Shown here: positions 27,654-40,382 of the stretch, in pieces
Position numbering within the stretch: position 1 is the first letter of the stretch
Layout: every line of letters begins with the position of its first letter
NCBI RefSeq assembly: GCF_002223055.1
Contig: NZ_NKFL01000006.1
Location: 1,736,001 to 1,800,000, forward strand
DNA from: Burkholderia sp. HI2500
Lineage (GTDB): Bacteria; Pseudomonadota; Gammaproteobacteria; Burkholderiales; Burkholderiaceae
Length of the DNA: 64,000 nt
Reading direction: 5' to 3'
Program-made: the position numbers and the translations under genes
Notes under the pieces: generated by a model
Database searches by the model: none
What the model was told of the DNA's origin: nothing
Seen by the model: the letters and a program-made list of their open reading frames with translations, nothing else

Positions 27654-28355
27654 TTAAACAGCGCGGCGAACCATCAGTTCCTTGATCTTGCCGATCGCCT
27701 TCGTCGGGTTCAGGCCCTTCGGGCAAACGTCGACGCAGTTCATGATCGTGTGGCAACGGAACAGGCGGTACGGGTCTTCCAGGTTGTCGAGACGCTCGCC
27801 GGTGGCCGTGTCGCGGCTGTCCGCGATGAAGCGGTAAGCCTGCAGCAGGCCGGCCGGGCCGACGAACTTGTCCGGGTTCCACCAGAAGCTCGGGCACGAC
27901 GTCGAGCAGCTCGCGCACAGAATGCACTCGTACACGCCGTCGAGCTCGTCGCGCTCTTCCGGCGACTGGAGGCGTTCCTTCTCCGGCGGCGGCGCGTCGT
28001 TGATCAGGTACGGCTTGATCGAGTGGTACTGGTTGAAGAAGTGCGTCATGTCGACGATCAGGTCACGCACGACGGGCAGGCCCGGCAGCGGACGCAGCAC
28101 GATCTTCTGCGGCAGGTCGTTCAGGTTCGTCAGGCACGCGAGACCGTTCTTGCCGTTGATGTTCATCGCGTCCGAACCGCACACGCCTTCACGGCACGAA
28201 CGGCGGAACGACAGCGTCTCGTCCACGGCCTTCAGCTTGACCAGTGCGTCGAGCAGCATGCGCTCGTGCTCGAGCTCCAGCTCGTACGTCTGCATGCGCG
28301 GCGCTGCGTCCTTGTCCGGATCGTAGCGGTAGACTTCAAAAATGCGTTTTGCCAT
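27654..28355 (-). CDS. sdhB: Succinate dehydrogenase iron-sulfur subunit
   Basis: SdhB passes electrons from FAD to quinone through three clusters. The 233-residue protein shows the [2Fe-2S] cysteines in [20 protein letters not shown] plus a following Cys. The [4Fe-4S] group is in [12 protein letters not shown], and the [3Fe-4S] group in [17 protein letters not shown]. It lies 21 bases after sdhA and seven before sdhE. Confidence 0.98.
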   Translation of the reverse strand: MAKRIFEVYRYDPDKDAAPRMQTYELELEHERMLLDALVKLKAVDETLSFRRSCREGVCGSDAMNINGKNGLACLTNLNDLPQKIVLRPLPGLPVVRDLIVDMTHFFNQYHSIKPYLINDAPPPEKERLQSPEERDELDGVYECILCASCSTSCPSFWWNPDKFVGPAGLLQAYRFIADSRDTATGERLDNLEDPYRLFRCHTIMNCVDVCPKGLNPTKAIGKIKELMVRRAV

Positions 28356-28376
28356 TTCGGATTCCTTTGACTCGGC

Positions 28377-30152
28377 TTAGAACGTGCGCGGCTTCGGCGG
28401 CACGGATTCGACCGTCAGCGGCTTCATTTGAACCGGCTTGTAGTCGAGGCGATCGCCTTCGCTGTACCACAGCGTGTGGCGCAGCCAGTTCTCGTCGTCG
28501 CGGTGTTCGTAGTCGCTGTGGGCGTGTGCGCCACGGCTTTCCTTGCGTGCTTCCGCCGACACCATCGTTGCGCGAGCAACTTCGATCAGGTTCTCCAGCT
28601 CGAGCGCTTCGACGCGCGCGGTGTTGAACACCTTCGACTTGTCCTTCAGGTGGATGTTTTCCACGCGCGCCGCCAGGCCGGCCATCTGCTCGACGCCTTC
28701 CTTCAGCAGTTCCGACGTGCGGAACACGCCTGCGTGCTTCTGCATCGTCGAGCGGATGTCGTTCGCGACGTCCTGCGTATATTCACCCGAGGTCGACTTG
28801 TCGAGCTTCGCCAGGCGTGCCAGCGAGAATTCGCCTGCATCGGCCGGCAGCGGCTTGTGTTCCTTCTGGTTCTTCACGTGCTCGACGATGTGGTTGCCGG
28901 CCGCACGGCCGAACACCACGAGGTCCAGCAGCGAGTTCGTGCCGAGGCGGTTCGCGCCGTGCACGGACACGCACGAGCATTCGCCCACTGCGTAGAAGCC
29001 GTTGACCGGATCCTTGTGACCGCGCGACGTGCCGACGACCTGACCGTGGATGTTGGTCGGGATGCCGCCCATCTGGTAGTGGATCGTCGGGACGACCGGG
29101 ATCGGTTCCTTGATCGCGTCGACGTTCGCGAACTTCAGCGCGATTTCGCGGATCGACGGCAGACGCTTCATGATCGTCTCGGCGCCGATGTGCGACAGGT
29201 CGAGCAGCACGTGATCCTTGTTCGGACCCACGCCGCGACCTTCCTTGATTTCCTGGTCCATCGAACGCGACACGAAGTCACGCGGCGCCAGATCCTTCAG
29301 CGTCGGCGCGTAGCGCTCCATGAAACGCTCGCCGTTCGCGTTGCGCAGGATACCGCCTTCGCCGCGCACGCCTTCGGTGATCAGCACGCCCGCGCCGGCC
29401 ACGCCGGTCGGGTGGAACTGCCAGAACTCCATGTCCTGCAGCGCGATGCCCGAACGCGCAGCCATGCCGAGGCCGTCGCCAGTGTTGATGAACGCGTTGG
29501 TCGATGCCGCGAAGATCCGGCCTGCGCCGCCCGTCGCGAACAGCGTCGTCTTGCCTTCCATGATGTAGACGTCACCCGTCTCCATCTCGAGAGCCGTCAC
29601 GCCGAGCACGTCGCCTTCCGCGTCGCGGATCAGGTCGAGCGCCATCCATTCGACGAAGAACTGCGTCTTCGCTTCGACGTTCTGCTGGTACAGCGTGTGC
29701 AGCAGCGCGTGACCGGTACGGTCGGCGGCCGCGCAGGCGCGCTGAACCGGCTTCTCGCCGTAGTTCGCGGTGTGGCCGCCGAACGGGCGCTGGTAGATCG
29801 TGCCGTCCGCGTTACGGTCGAACGGCATGCCGAAGTGCTCGAGTTCGTACACGACGTTCGGCGCTTCACGGCACATGAATTCGATCGCGTCCTGGTCGCC
29901 GAGCCAGTCGGAGCCCTTGATCGTGTCGTAGAAGTGGAAGTGCCAGTTGTCTTCGCTCATGTTGCCGAGCGACGCACCGATACCGCCCTGCGCGGCCACC
30001 GTGTGCGAACGGGTCGGGAACACCTTCGACAGCACGCCGACCGACAGGCCCGCGCGCGACAGTTGCAGCGCCGCGCGCAAGCCGGAGCCGCCCGCGCCGA
30101 CGATCACTACGTCAAACTTGCGGCGCGGGAGATTAGTTTTGATTGCAGCCAT
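28377..30152 (-). CDS. sdhA: Succinate dehydrogenase flavoprotein subunit
   Basis: SdhA oxidises succinate to fumarate at a covalently bound FAD. The 591-residue protein has the dinucleotide motif [15 protein letters not shown] near the N-terminus and the FAD-linking histidine in [13 protein letters not shown]. The catalytic region includes [13 protein letters not shown] [14 protein letters not shown], and [15 protein letters not shown] lies further on. It starts three bases after the sdhD stop and is 21 bases before sdhB. Confidence 0.98.
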   Translation of the reverse strand: MAAIKTNLPRRKFDVVIVGAGGSGLRAALQLSRAGLSVGVLSKVFPTRSHTVAAQGGIGASLGNMSEDNWHFHFYDTIKGSDWLGDQDAIEFMCREAPNVVYELEHFGMPFDRNADGTIYQRPFGGHTANYGEKPVQRACAAADRTGHALLHTLYQQNVEAKTQFFVEWMALDLIRDAEGDVLGVTALEMETGDVYIMEGKTTLFATGGAGRIFAASTNAFINTGDGLGMAARSGIALQDMEFWQFHPTGVAGAGVLITEGVRGEGGILRNANGERFMERYAPTLKDLAPRDFVSRSMDQEIKEGRGVGPNKDHVLLDLSHIGAETIMKRLPSIREIALKFANVDAIKEPIPVVPTIHYQMGGIPTNIHGQVVGTSRGHKDPVNGFYAVGECSCVSVHGANRLGTNSLLDLVVFGRAAGNHIVEHVKNQKEHKPLPADAGEFSLARLAKLDKSTSGEYTQDVANDIRSTMQKHAGVFRTSELLKEGVEQMAGLAARVENIHLKDKSKVFNTARVEALELENLIEVARATMVSAEARKESRGAHAHSDYEHRDDENWLRHTLWYSEGDRLDYKPVQMKPLTVESVPPKPRTF

Positions 30153-30155
30153 TCT

Positions 30156-30524
30156 TTACACTCTCCAGAGAATCTGCGCGGCGTAGCCCGCACATGCGAG
30201 CAGCCAGACGATGGTCAGCGATTGCAGCAGCAGGCGCACACCGACGGGCTTCACGTAGTCCATCCAGATGTCGCGCACGCCGACCCATGCGTGGTAGAAG
30301 AGGGAAAGCAGCATCACGAAGGTCGCGAGCTTCATCCATTGCGCGGCGAAGATCGATGCCCAGCCTTCGTACGAGAAATCGTGCGCGCCGAAGAACAGGA
30401 CGAGCAGAATGACCGTGTAGACCGCCATGATCGTGGCGGTGATGCGCTGCGCAAGCCAGTCGCGCAGGCCGTAATGAGCGCCGACGACGAGGCGCTTCGA
30501 GCCGATTCGGTTATTGGCTGCCAT
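30156..30524 (-). CDS. sdhD: Succinate dehydrogenase membrane anchor subunit
   Basis: The 122-residue hydrophobic protein has three transmembrane helices and starts MAANNRIGSKRLVVGAHYGL. The middle helix segment FYHAWVGVRDIWMDYV has the histidine and aspartate/tyrosine expected for haem b and quinone binding. It lies between sdhC (four bases) and sdhA (three bases). Confidence 0.94.
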   Translation of the reverse strand: MAANNRIGSKRLVVGAHYGLRDWLAQRITATIMAVYTVILLVLFFGAHDFSYEGWASIFAAQWMKLATFVMLLSLFYHAWVGVRDIWMDYVKPVGVRLLLQSLTIVWLLACAGYAAQILWRV

Positions 30525-30528
30525 TTTC

Positions 30529-30945
30529 TTAGAATGCTCCGAACAGTTTGAGTGCCATGGCGATCGTCAGCGCGATCGAGACGACAAAGACGACGACTGC
30601 CGTCCGCTTGCCGCCTTCCTTCGTGACGGCGTCGTGGTTGACGTCCATCAGCAGGTGGCGAATGCCGGCGCAGAAATGGTGGAAGAAGGCCCACGACAGT
30701 GCGAGGACGATCAGCTTGACGATGATGTTGGAGAGGAAAGCCTTGAAGACTTCGAAGCTGAGCTCGGACGTGAGGCTCTGGTCGAAGAGGAACAGCAGGA
30801 ACGGCAGGAACAAGAACAGCAGCGCGCCGCTGACTCGATGGAGAATCGACAATATCGCTGCCAGCGGCATGCGATATTTCATCGTGATATCGCCGAATCC
30901 GATGTTCCGGTATTCCGGCCTCGGCTTTCTTACTGCATCAGTCAT
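30529..30945 (-). CDS. sdhC: Succinate dehydrogenase cytochrome b556 subunit
   Basis: The 138-residue membrane protein has three helices. LSILHRVSGALLFLFLPFLL contains the HRVSG motif of SdhC and FHHFCAGIRHLLMDV the haem-ligand histidine. It is the first gene of the sdhCDAB-sdhE-gltA run. Upstream minus-strand TAAAAT and TATAAA sequences at about 30980-31010 are promoter candidates; no clear minus-35 was found. Confidence 0.95.
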   Translation of the reverse strand: MTDAVRKPRPEYRNIGFGDITMKYRMPLAAILSILHRVSGALLFLFLPFLLFLFDQSLTSELSFEVFKAFLSNIIVKLIVLALSWAFFHHFCAGIRHLLMDVNHDAVTKEGGKRTAVVVFVVSIALTIAMALKLFGAF

Positions 30946-31115
30946 GCTAGACCCCTACTATGTTGTCACACTAATCCGCGATTTTAGCGCCTTTTTATAT
31001 CGCGCTGCAGCGAAAGTCTGCTCTGGATAATTGCGCGAACAAGAACAAAGGCGGCCCGAAACGTGCTTCGCGAACGTGGGGAACGCGAACGCACTCGGCT
31101 TGAGCCGATACACCG

Positions 31116-31931
31116 TCAACTCAAGTCATTCTGATAGTAGTACCCGGTTGTGACATACCAGCCGCGACGCACTTCCACCGGCCGGTCTCCGTATGTATAG
31201 GACACACGCTCGACCGACAGCAAAGGGAAACCCGCCGGCACGTGCAGCAGGTCGGCCACCGCCGGCTCCGCCGCGACCGCGCGGATCTTTTCCGTCGCGC
31301 GGATCATCCGCGTGCCGAACTCCGCCTCGAACATCGCGTAGAGCGGCCCCTTGTACTCGCTCAGCCGCTCGAACGTGAGCCCGCGGAACATCGCGCCCGG
31401 CAGCCAGATCTCGTCGAGCACCGTCGCTTCGTTCTCGAACTCCAGCAGGCGGCGCACCTGGACGACCGGATCGGCCGGCTTCAGGTCGAGTTGCCGCGCG
31501 ATCTCGGCCGGCGCGCGCAGGCGCCGGCATTCGAGCAGGCGGCTCACGTGCGGATGCTCGGCACCGTCGTCGGCCAGCAGCCGCAGGAAGCGGAACTGCG
31601 CGCGATCTTCGTTGTGCGTTGCAACAAAAGTGCCCTTGCCCTGCCGCCGGACCACGAGGTTTTCGGCGGCCAGCTCGTCGATCGCCTTGCGGACGGTGCC
31701 CTGGCTGACCTTGTAGCGGGCCGCGAGCTCCACCTCGCTCGGGATGATCTCGCCCGGCTTCCACTCGCCGGTTTCGAGACTTTGCGTGATCAATGACTTA
31801 ATCTGCTGGTATAACGGGCTGAACGTCGGCGACGGAGCCGCCGCGGGCGAAGGTGCGGGATCGCTCGCGCCCGGCTGCCCTGGGCCGCCTGCGCCGGTCT
31901 GATTCGCGGTATTCGCCTGGTTCGATGTCAT
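31116..31931 (-). CDS. GntR/HutC-family regulator of the TCA-cycle region
   Basis: The 271-residue protein has an Ala/Pro-rich N-terminal tail of about 38 residues and a GntR winged helix (SPLYQQIKSLITQSLETGEWKPGEIIPSEVELAARYKVSQGTVRKAI). A UTRA ligand-binding domain ends VEVRRGWYVTTGYYY. It lies between sdhC (171 bases away) and the divergent mdh gene, with a 16-bp palindrome before it. A role as regulator of sdh/gltA/mdh is likely from position; the ligand is unknown. An alternative ATG lies nine bases upstream (31940). Confidence 0.92.
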   Translation of the reverse strand: MTSNQANTANQTGAGGPGQPGASDPAPSPAAAPSPTFSPLYQQIKSLITQSLETGEWKPGEIIPSEVELAARYKVSQGTVRKAIDELAAENLVVRRQGKGTFVATHNEDRAQFRFLRLLADDGAEHPHVSRLLECRRLRAPAEIARQLDLKPADPVVQVRRLLEFENEATVLDEIWLPGAMFRGLTFERLSEYKGPLYAMFEAEFGTRMIRATEKIRAVAAEPAVADLLHVPAGFPLLSVERVSYTYGDRPVEVRRGWYVTTGYYYQNDLS

Positions 31932-31988
31932 GGCGCGCATTTCATCACAAACCGCACTTTTAAGTCCACTCAATTTCCGCAAAACATC

Positions 31989-32004
31989 TGTCTTATATAA
32001 GACA
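31989..32004. promoter_or_regulatory. Palindromic operator between gntR and mdh
   Basis: TGTCTTATATAAGACA is a perfect 16-bp palindrome 48-57 bases before the gntR start and just upstream of the mdh minus-35. GntR/HutC proteins bind short AT-centred palindromes of this kind, so it is the probable site of the adjacent regulator. Confidence 0.7.
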
Positions 32005-32015
32005 TATGATACCGT

Positions 32016-32044
32016 TTGACTTTGAGCCGGACGGCTCCTACACT
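32016..32044 (+). promoter_or_regulatory. Sigma-70 promoter of mdh
   Basis: TTGACT (32016-32021) and TACACT (32039-32044) are separated by 17 bases on the plus strand. This predicts a leader of about 175 bases before the mdh start. Confidence 0.7.
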
Positions 32045-32228
32045 CCGGGTCGAGCAAGGGTTCGCGGGTGCAAAAGCGCGTCCCCGGCTACGTGCCACGG
32101 CCGTCTCCAGGTTCACCGCGTCTGCCATCGCGAGTCCTCCGCCCTGCTTCAATGCAACACTCAGCACAACGCGCATAGAATGGCGTTTTCGCGAGTGTCC
32201 AACGCTTCACCCGTCCTGGAGATTTTCA

Positions 32229-33215
32229 ATGGCTAAGCCCGCAAAGCGCGTTGCCGTCACCGGCGCCGCAGGTCAAATCGCTTACTCCCTGCTGTTCCGC
32301 ATCGCGAACGGCGACCTGCTCGGCAAGGACCAGCCGGTCATCCTGCAACTGCTCGACCTCCCGCAAGCCCAAGGCGCCGTCAAGGGCGTCGTGATGGAAC
32401 TCGACGATTGCGCGTTCCCGCTGCTGTCGGGCGTCGTGATCACCGACGATCCGAAGGTCGCATTCAAGGATGCCGACGTCGCACTGCTGGTCGGCGCACG
32501 TCCGCGCTCGAAGGGCATGGAGCGCAAGGACCTGCTGTCGGCCAACGCGGAGATCTTCACGGTTCAGGGCGCCGCGCTGAACGAAGTCGCGAGCCGCGAC
32601 GTGAAGGTGCTGGTCGTCGGCAACCCGGCGAACACGAACGCCTACATCGCGATGAAGTCGGCACCGGATCTGCCGAAGAAGAACTTCACGGCCATGCTGC
32701 GCCTCGACCACAACCGCGCGCTGTCGCAGCTCGCAGCGAAGTCGGGCAAGCCGGTCGCATCGATCGAGAAGCTCGCCGTGTGGGGCAACCACTCGCCGAC
32801 GATGTACCCCGACTTCCGCTTCGCGACCGCCGAAGGCGAATCGCTGCTGAAGCTGATCAACGACGACGTGTGGAACCGCGACACGTTCATCCCGACCGTC
32901 GGCAAGCGCGGCGCGGCGATCATCGAAGCGCGCGGCCTGTCGTCGGCAGCGTCGGCAGCGAACGCGGCGATCGACCACGTGCGTGACTGGGTCCTCGGCA
33001 CGAACGGCAAGTGGGTCACGATGGGCATCCCGTCGGACGGCTCGTACGGCATCCCCGAAGACATCATCTACGGCGTGCCGGTCACCTGCGAAAACGGCGA
33101 GTACAAGCGCGTCGAAGGCCTGGAAATCGACGCGTTCTCGCGCGAGAAGATGGACGGCACGCTGGCCGAGCTGCTCGAAGAGCGCGATGGCGTCGCCCAC
33201 CTGCTGAAGAACTAA
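32229..33215 (+). CDS. mdh: Malate dehydrogenase
   Basis: Mdh converts malate and oxaloacetate with NAD. The 328-residue protein is of the cytosolic-like type with [22 protein letters not shown] and [16 protein letters not shown] (substrate arginines). It also has [13 protein letters not shown], the catalytic aspartate in [12 protein letters not shown], and the histidine in [13 protein letters not shown]. The ATG at 32229 begins the NAD-binding strand; the longer upstream open frame covers the promoter and is not coding. Confidence 0.98.
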
Positions 33216-33260
33216 GCATCAAGCACTCGCCGGGCGGCCCTCGGGCAGCCCGGTCTCGGC

Positions 33261-33285
33261 CCGGGCCGGCATGCCGCCGGCCCGG
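33261..33285 (+). repeat. Ten-bp GC hairpin after mdh
   Basis: CCGGGCCGGC (33261-33270) pairs perfectly with GCCGGCCCGG (33276-33285) across ATGCC. No T-run follows, so it may be a 3'-end stabiliser or a pause site between mdh and the lyase gene rather than a full terminator. Confidence 0.5.
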
Positions 33286-33398
33286 CCGACCGATCCGATC
33301 CGCGCACGTTTTGCCGCCCCGCGCTTGCCGCGCACCGGCCCAGAACGCGCCCGAATCCGATTTTCTCCACGTTGACCCGCTTCCCTGACGTAGACGAG

Positions 33399-34406
33399 AT
33401 GGCCGCGCTCACTCCCGCACAAGTGCTGTACGACGGGGCGTCCCCGCCCGCGATCCTGCCCTGCTGCGATCATTACGCGGGCAGCGAAAAGCTGATGCGC
33501 AAGTCGCTCGCGCTGCAGGCCGAGCTGGGCCCCGTGTTCGACATCACGCTCGACTGCGAAGACGGCGCCGCCGTCGGCCAGGAAGCCGCGCATGCGGCAC
33601 TCGTCACCGACATCCTCGGCAGCGACGAGAACCGCTTCGGCCGCGTCGGCGTCCGCATCCACGACTTTTCCCACCCGCACTGGCGCGACGACGTACGCAT
33701 CGTGCTGCGTGCGACGCGTGCCCCCGCCTACATCACGCTCCCGAAGATCGCCAGCGCCGCCGATGCCGCCGAAATGACCGCATTCATCGAAGGCACGCGC
33801 CGCGAGCTCGGCATCGCGCAGCCGATTCCCGTCGACGTGCTGGTCGAGACGCACGGCGCGCTCGCGCAGGCGGCCGCCCTCGCCGCGCTGCCGACGGTCG
33901 GCACGCTGAGCTTCGGGCTGATGGATTTCGTCTCCGCGCACCACGGTGCGATTCCCGATTCCGCGATGCGCTCGCCCGGCCAGTTCGAGCACCCGCTCGT
34001 GCGCCGCGCGAAGCTGGAAATCGCCGCGGCCTGCCACGCACACGGCAAGACGCCGTCGCACAACGTGACGACCGAGGTGCGCGACATGGGCATCGTCGCC
34101 GGCGATGCACGCCGCGCGCGCGACGAATTCGCGTTCACGCGGATGTGGAGCATCCATCCTGCGCAGATCCGCCCGATCGTCGACGCATTCGCGCCGCGCA
34201 CCGACGAGGTCGCGCTGGCCGCCGAGATCCTGCTGGCCGCGCAGGCGGCCGACTGGGGCCCGACCCGCCACGGTGATACGCTGCACGATCGCGCGAGTTA
34301 CCGGTATTACTGGTCGGTGCTGCGCCGTGCGCGGGCCACCGGCCAGCCCGTACCCGCCGAGGCCGCGCCGCTGTTCGGGCCGGCCGCCGCGGGCAGCGCG
34401 CCGTAA
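33399..34406 (+). CDS. HpcH/HpaI aldolase/CitE-like CoA-ester lyase
   Basis: The 335-residue protein belongs to the citrate-lyase-beta/malyl-CoA lyase superfamily. FDITLDCEDGAAVG carries the acidic metal ligand, VGVRIHDFSHPHW the arginine, ITLPKIASAADA the family lysine strand, and VLVETHGAL the second glutamate. Such enzymes cleave malyl- or citramalyl-type CoA esters. Position between mdh and prpD/acnA suggests a role in C4 or propionate metabolism, which is inference. I used the ATG at 33399 (MAALTPAQ); a TTG at 33372 is an alternative. Confidence 0.87.
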   Translation: MAALTPAQVLYDGASPPAILPCCDHYAGSEKLMRKSLALQAELGPVFDITLDCEDGAAVGQEAAHAALVTDILGSDENRFGRVGVRIHDFSHPHWRDDVRIVLRATRAPAYITLPKIASAADAAEMTAFIEGTRRELGIAQPIPVDVLVETHGALAQAAALAALPTVGTLSFGLMDFVSAHHGAIPDSAMRSPGQFEHPLVRRAKLEIAAACHAHGKTPSHNVTTEVRDMGIVAGDARRARDEFAFTRMWSIHPAQIRPIVDAFAPRTDEVALAAEILLAAQAADWGPTRHGDTLHDRASYRYYWSVLRRARATGQPVPAEAAPLFGPAAAGSAP

Positions 34407-34634
34407 GCGCGCCGCCGGCCGATACACGAGTTTCATGCATTCGCCGACGCGTAAACCGGATAGAGGTTTGCGAAACGACAAAAAACGTAACGGAGCCCGA
34501 AAACCTGATATGTACGCGGCCAAATAGGTGAAAATAGCGGCCGCTGCGCGCTTTCGGGGCGCGTGCAGTTTCAAACCGGCCGGCGGTTTCGATTGCCGGC
34601 CCTTGTCAACTGATTATCGAAAGGTTCTGACTCC

Positions 34635-35150
34635 ATGAAGAAACTCCTGATCGCTACCGCTATCGGCGCCTTGTCCGCCACGATGCTGGTGTCGGCTCCG
34701 AGCGCGTTTGCCCAGGGTACGGCCACGACGACCGCGAAGAAGGCAACGGCCAAGCGCCCAGCGCCGGCCAAGCGCATCATCCCGCGCAGCAAGAAGGCGC
34801 AGGCACGCGCAGCCGCCAAGGTCGATCCGGTACCGGACGGCGCGGTCAAGTGGTCCTGTAAGGAAGGCCTGTCGTTCGACCTCGCCGGCGACATGAAGCG
34901 CGACCAGGTCGTCACGGTTCACTGGGCGAAGAAGAACTACAAGCTGCCGCGTCAGACCACGACGACGGGCGCCGACACGTTCTACGATCCGGCAGCAGGC
35001 TTCAAGCTGGTCGTGATCCCGACCAAGGCAATGCTGTTCTCGGACGCAAACGGCGGCGAGCGCCTCGCGGACGAATGCGTGACGCCGGAAATGGCGCAAG
35101 GCACGGCTGCGCCGACGCAATCGAACGAGCTGAAGCCGGCAACGAACTAA
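34635..35150 (+). CDS. Secreted protein with MliC-like domain
   Basis: The 171-residue protein has a signal peptide ending SAFA (about residue 26) and a Lys/Ala/Pro-rich linker. A small beta domain with two cysteines (WSCKEGL and LADECVT) follows. The spacing, the KWSC start and the central strands resemble MliC/PliC lysozyme inhibitors, although their SGxxY motif is not exact here (TTGADTFYD). It would be periplasmic or outer-membrane associated. A seven-bp hairpin (34578-34584 with 34595-34601) lies in the leader. It sits between metabolic genes with no obvious link to them. Confidence 0.7.
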   Translation: MKKLLIATAIGALSATMLVSAPSAFAQGTATTTAKKATAKRPAPAKRIIPRSKKAQARAAAKVDPVPDGAVKWSCKEGLSFDLAGDMKRDQVVTVHWAKKNYKLPRQTTTTGADTFYDPAAGFKLVVIPTKAMLFSDANGGERLADECVTPEMAQGTAAPTQSNELKPATN

Positions 35151-35172
35151 GCGCGTTCCCATCGGCCCCTCG

Positions 35173-36624
35173 ATGTCCGCCCCGGTCTCCAACGTCCGCC
35201 CTGCTCCGGATACGGTACTCGTCGATATCGTCGACTATGTGCTGAACACCGGCATCGACAGCGCGCTCGCGCTGGAGACGGCGCGTCATTGCCTGATCGA
35301 CACGCTCGGATGCGGACTCGAGGCACTGTCCTACCCTGCCTGCACCAAGCTGCTCGGCCCCGTCGTGCCCGGCACGATCGTGCCGAACGGCGCGAAGGTG
35401 CCCGGCACGTCCTTCCAGCTCGATCCCGTCCAGGCCGCGTTCGGCATCGGCGCGATGATCCGCTGGCTGGACTTCAACGACACCTGGCTCGCCGCCGAAT
35501 GGGGTCATCCGTCCGACAACCTCGGCGGGATCCTGGCGACGGCCGACTGGCTTTCCCGCGCGGCCGTCGCGGCCGGCCGGAAGCCGCTCCTGATGCGCGA
35601 CGTCCTCGTCGCGATGATCCAGGCCCACGAAATCCAGGGCTGCCTCGCCCTCGAGAATTCGTTCAACGCGGTCGGGCTCGACCACGTGCTGCTCGTGAAG
35701 GTCGCGTCGACGGCCGTCGTCGGCCGGCTGCTCGGGCTCACGCGCGACGAACTGATCAACGCGGTGTCCAACGCGTTCGTCGACGGCCAGGCGCTGCGTA
35801 CCTACCGCCACGCGCCGAACACCGGTTCGCGCAAGTCATGGGCGGCCGGCGACGCGACCTCCCGCGCGGTGCGCCTCGCGCTGATCGCGAAAACGGGTGA
35901 AATGGGCTACCCGTCGGCGCTCACCGCCAAGACCTGGGGCTTCTACGACGTGCTGTTCGACGGCAAGCCGTTCCGCTTCCAGCGCCCGTACGGCACGTAC
36001 GTGATGGAAAACGTGCTGTTCAAGATCGCATTCCCCGCCGAATTCCACGCGCAAACGGCCGCCGAGGCCGCGCTGCAGCTGCACGCGCAGCTCGCAGCCG
36101 CGGGCCGCACGACCGACGAGATCAGCCGGATCACGATCCGCACGCACGCGGCCGCGATCCGCATCATCGACAAGCAGGGCCCGCTCGCCAACCCGGCCGA
36201 CCGCGACCACTGCATCCAGTACATGGTCGCCGTGCCGCTGCTGTTCGGCCGGCTGACCGCGGCCGACTACGAAGATTCGGCCGCCGCCGATCCCCGCATC
36301 GACGCGCTGCGCGCGAAGACCGTGTGCGTCGAGGATCCGCAGTTCACGAAGGATTACCACGACCCGGACAAGCGCTCGATCGCGAATGCACTGACGATCG
36401 AGTTCGCGGACGGATCGAAGCTTGCCGAAGTGGCGGTCGAATACCCGCTCGGTCATCAGCGACGCCGCACCGAAGGCATCCCGCTCCTGGTCGAGAAATT
36501 CAGAACCAACCTCGCCCGCCGCTTCCCGGCAAAGCAGCAACAAGCGATTCTCGACGTGTCGCTGGACCAGGCAAAGCTCGAAGCGATGCCGGTCGATCAG
36601 TACGTCGATCTGTACGTGATATAG
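35173..36624 (+). CDS. prpD: MmgE/PrpD family protein, 2-methylcitrate dehydratase
   Basis: The 483-residue protein shows PrpD-family blocks: [41 protein letters not shown] (active-site region), [17 protein letters not shown] and [14 protein letters not shown]. PrpD dehydrates 2-methylcitrate in propionate breakdown. It is separated by only 22 bases from the upstream secreted protein gene and by 52 bases from acnA. prpB and prpC are not in the window, so it could also act on citrate. Confidence 0.92.
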   Translation: MSAPVSNVRPAPDTVLVDIVDYVLNTGIDSALALETARHCLIDTLGCGLEALSYPACTKLLGPVVPGTIVPNGAKVPGTSFQLDPVQAAFGIGAMIRWLDFNDTWLAAEWGHPSDNLGGILATADWLSRAAVAAGRKPLLMRDVLVAMIQAHEIQGCLALENSFNAVGLDHVLLVKVASTAVVGRLLGLTRDELINAVSNAFVDGQALRTYRHAPNTGSRKSWAAGDATSRAVRLALIAKTGEMGYPSALTAKTWGFYDVLFDGKPFRFQRPYGTYVMENVLFKIAFPAEFHAQTAAEAALQLHAQLAAAGRTTDEISRITIRTHAAAIRIIDKQGPLANPADRDHCIQYMVAVPLLFGRLTAADYEDSAAADPRIDALRAKTVCVEDPQFTKDYHDPDKRSIANALTIEFADGSKLAEVAVEYPLGHQRRRTEGIPLLVEKFRTNLARRFPAKQQQAILDVSLDQAKLEAMPVDQYVDLYVI

Positions 36625-36676
36625 CCGTCATTTACAGGACACGTAGTTTCCTAGCCTTAAACCCAGGAAAATCACC

Positions 36677-39394
<2,718 letters not shown>

Positions 39395-39453
39395 GCGCCC
39401 TGCAGCTTGCAGGTGCCGCAGCCGCCTCGCGGGCGGTTGCGGCCGATTTGGAT

Positions 39454-39480
39454 GCCCGACCTCGTGTCGGGCTTTTTTTT
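39454..39480 (+). terminator. Rho-independent terminator of acnA
   Basis: GCCCGAC (39454-39460) pairs with GTCGGGC (39466-39472) over CTCGT, followed by eight T. This is the strongest classical terminator in the window. Confidence 0.95.
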
Positions 39481-39516
39481 GCCTGCGCTACGCTGCGTGA
39501 CCGGTCGTGCGGCGCG

Positions 39517-39954
39517 TCATGCCGCCTTGGCGGCCCGCGCCTTCGTGCCTGCGCCCACTCGCCGGGTGTTCTTCTTCAGATGCGTGCGGTTGTAGTCGAT
39601 CGCCGCTCGCACCAGGTTCTTCAGCGCCCGCTTGTCGAGCTTGTCGCCTTCGAAGAAATCGATCGCGCGCCGCGCATTGCCGTCGAGGCCATCGTTGAAC
39701 AGCTTGTCGGGATCGGGCAACTGCGCGCCGTGCATGAAGGTCAGCTTCACCTTACCCTTGTGCGCGTTCGCCACCGCAATCATCCCGTCGCACGACCATA
39801 CGGGGCTGCCCATCCATTTCCATTCCTCGACGATGCCCGCTTGAGCGTCGAGGATCGTCTGGCGCAGGTCGGCGAAGGTCTTGCCGCGCCAGTCGGCGAT
39901 GCCGGCGATCAGCGCGTCGATACGCTCCGACGGCGTGAGGTCGGTTGGGCTCAT
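39517..39954 (-). CDS. DUF1801 domain protein
   Basis: The 145-residue protein starts MSPTDLTPSERIDALIAGI and has the DUF1801 core (EEWKWMGSPVWSCDGMIAVANAHKGKVKLTFMHGAQLPDPDKLFNDGLDGNARRAIDF) and a basic C-terminus. The family has an SRPBCC-unrelated alpha/beta fold of unknown function, often beside ArsR and AHSA1 genes, as here. Its start overlaps the AHSA1 gene stop as ATGA, so it is the third gene of an operon. Confidence 0.9.
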   Translation of the reverse strand: MSPTDLTPSERIDALIAGIADWRGKTFADLRQTILDAQAGIVEEWKWMGSPVWSCDGMIAVANAHKGKVKLTFMHGAQLPDPDKLFNDGLDGNARRAIDFFEGDKLDKRALKNLVRAAIDYNRTHLKKNTRRVGAGTKARAAKAA

Positions 39955-40382
39955 GCGCGGGCCTCCGTGCCTTCGTCGGGGCGTGCCAGCACCTGTTCGA
40001 GCGAGTCGAAGAAGCGGACCCAGCCGTGCTGCGCGCCGCGGTACGCCTGCTCCTGGTCGGGACGGAAGCCGACCTGCTCCATCCGCAGGTGCGTGCCGCG
40101 CGGCGTCGGCGTGAGCGTCCACGTGACGACGCTTTCGAGGCCGTATGCCGCCCACGTATAGGACAACGCATGCGGCGGCTCGATCGTCAGGACCGTGCAG
40201 TCGACCGAGCCCCAGTCCGCACGGAAGCTGAAGGCACGGCCCGCGACGGGCTCGAAGTCGCTCTTCATCAGCCACGCCTCGATCAGGTGCGGTTGCGTGA
40301 GCGCGCGCCAGATCTTCTCCGGCGGATGAGGCAGCTCCCGGTCGACGACGACGGAGCGCGTTTCGGTGGTGGCCTGGTTCAT
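39951..40382 (-). CDS. SRPBCC/AHSA1-family protein
   Basis: The 143-residue protein has the helix-grip fold of the AHSA1 family. VVVDRELPHPPEKIWRALTQPHLIEAWLM is the first strand and helix, followed by the cavity-forming strands and the C-terminal helix HGWVRFFDSLEQVLA. These bind hydrophobic ligands or act as co-regulators with ArsR proteins. Start and stop overlap the arsR stop and the DUF1801 start, so the three genes are translationally coupled. Confidence 0.92.
   Translation of the reverse strand: MNQATTETRSVVVDRELPHPPEKIWRALTQPHLIEAWLMKSDFEPVAGRAFSFRADWGSVDCTVLTIEPPHALSYTWAAYGLESVVTWTLTPTPRGTHLRMEQVGFRPDQEQAYRGAQHGWVRFFDSLEQVLARPDEGTEARA

Noticed and set aside
28428..30551. A 707-codon plus-strand open frame opposite sdhA and sdhD
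   Set aside because: Antisense shadow of the sdh genes with arginine-rich composition and no motifs.
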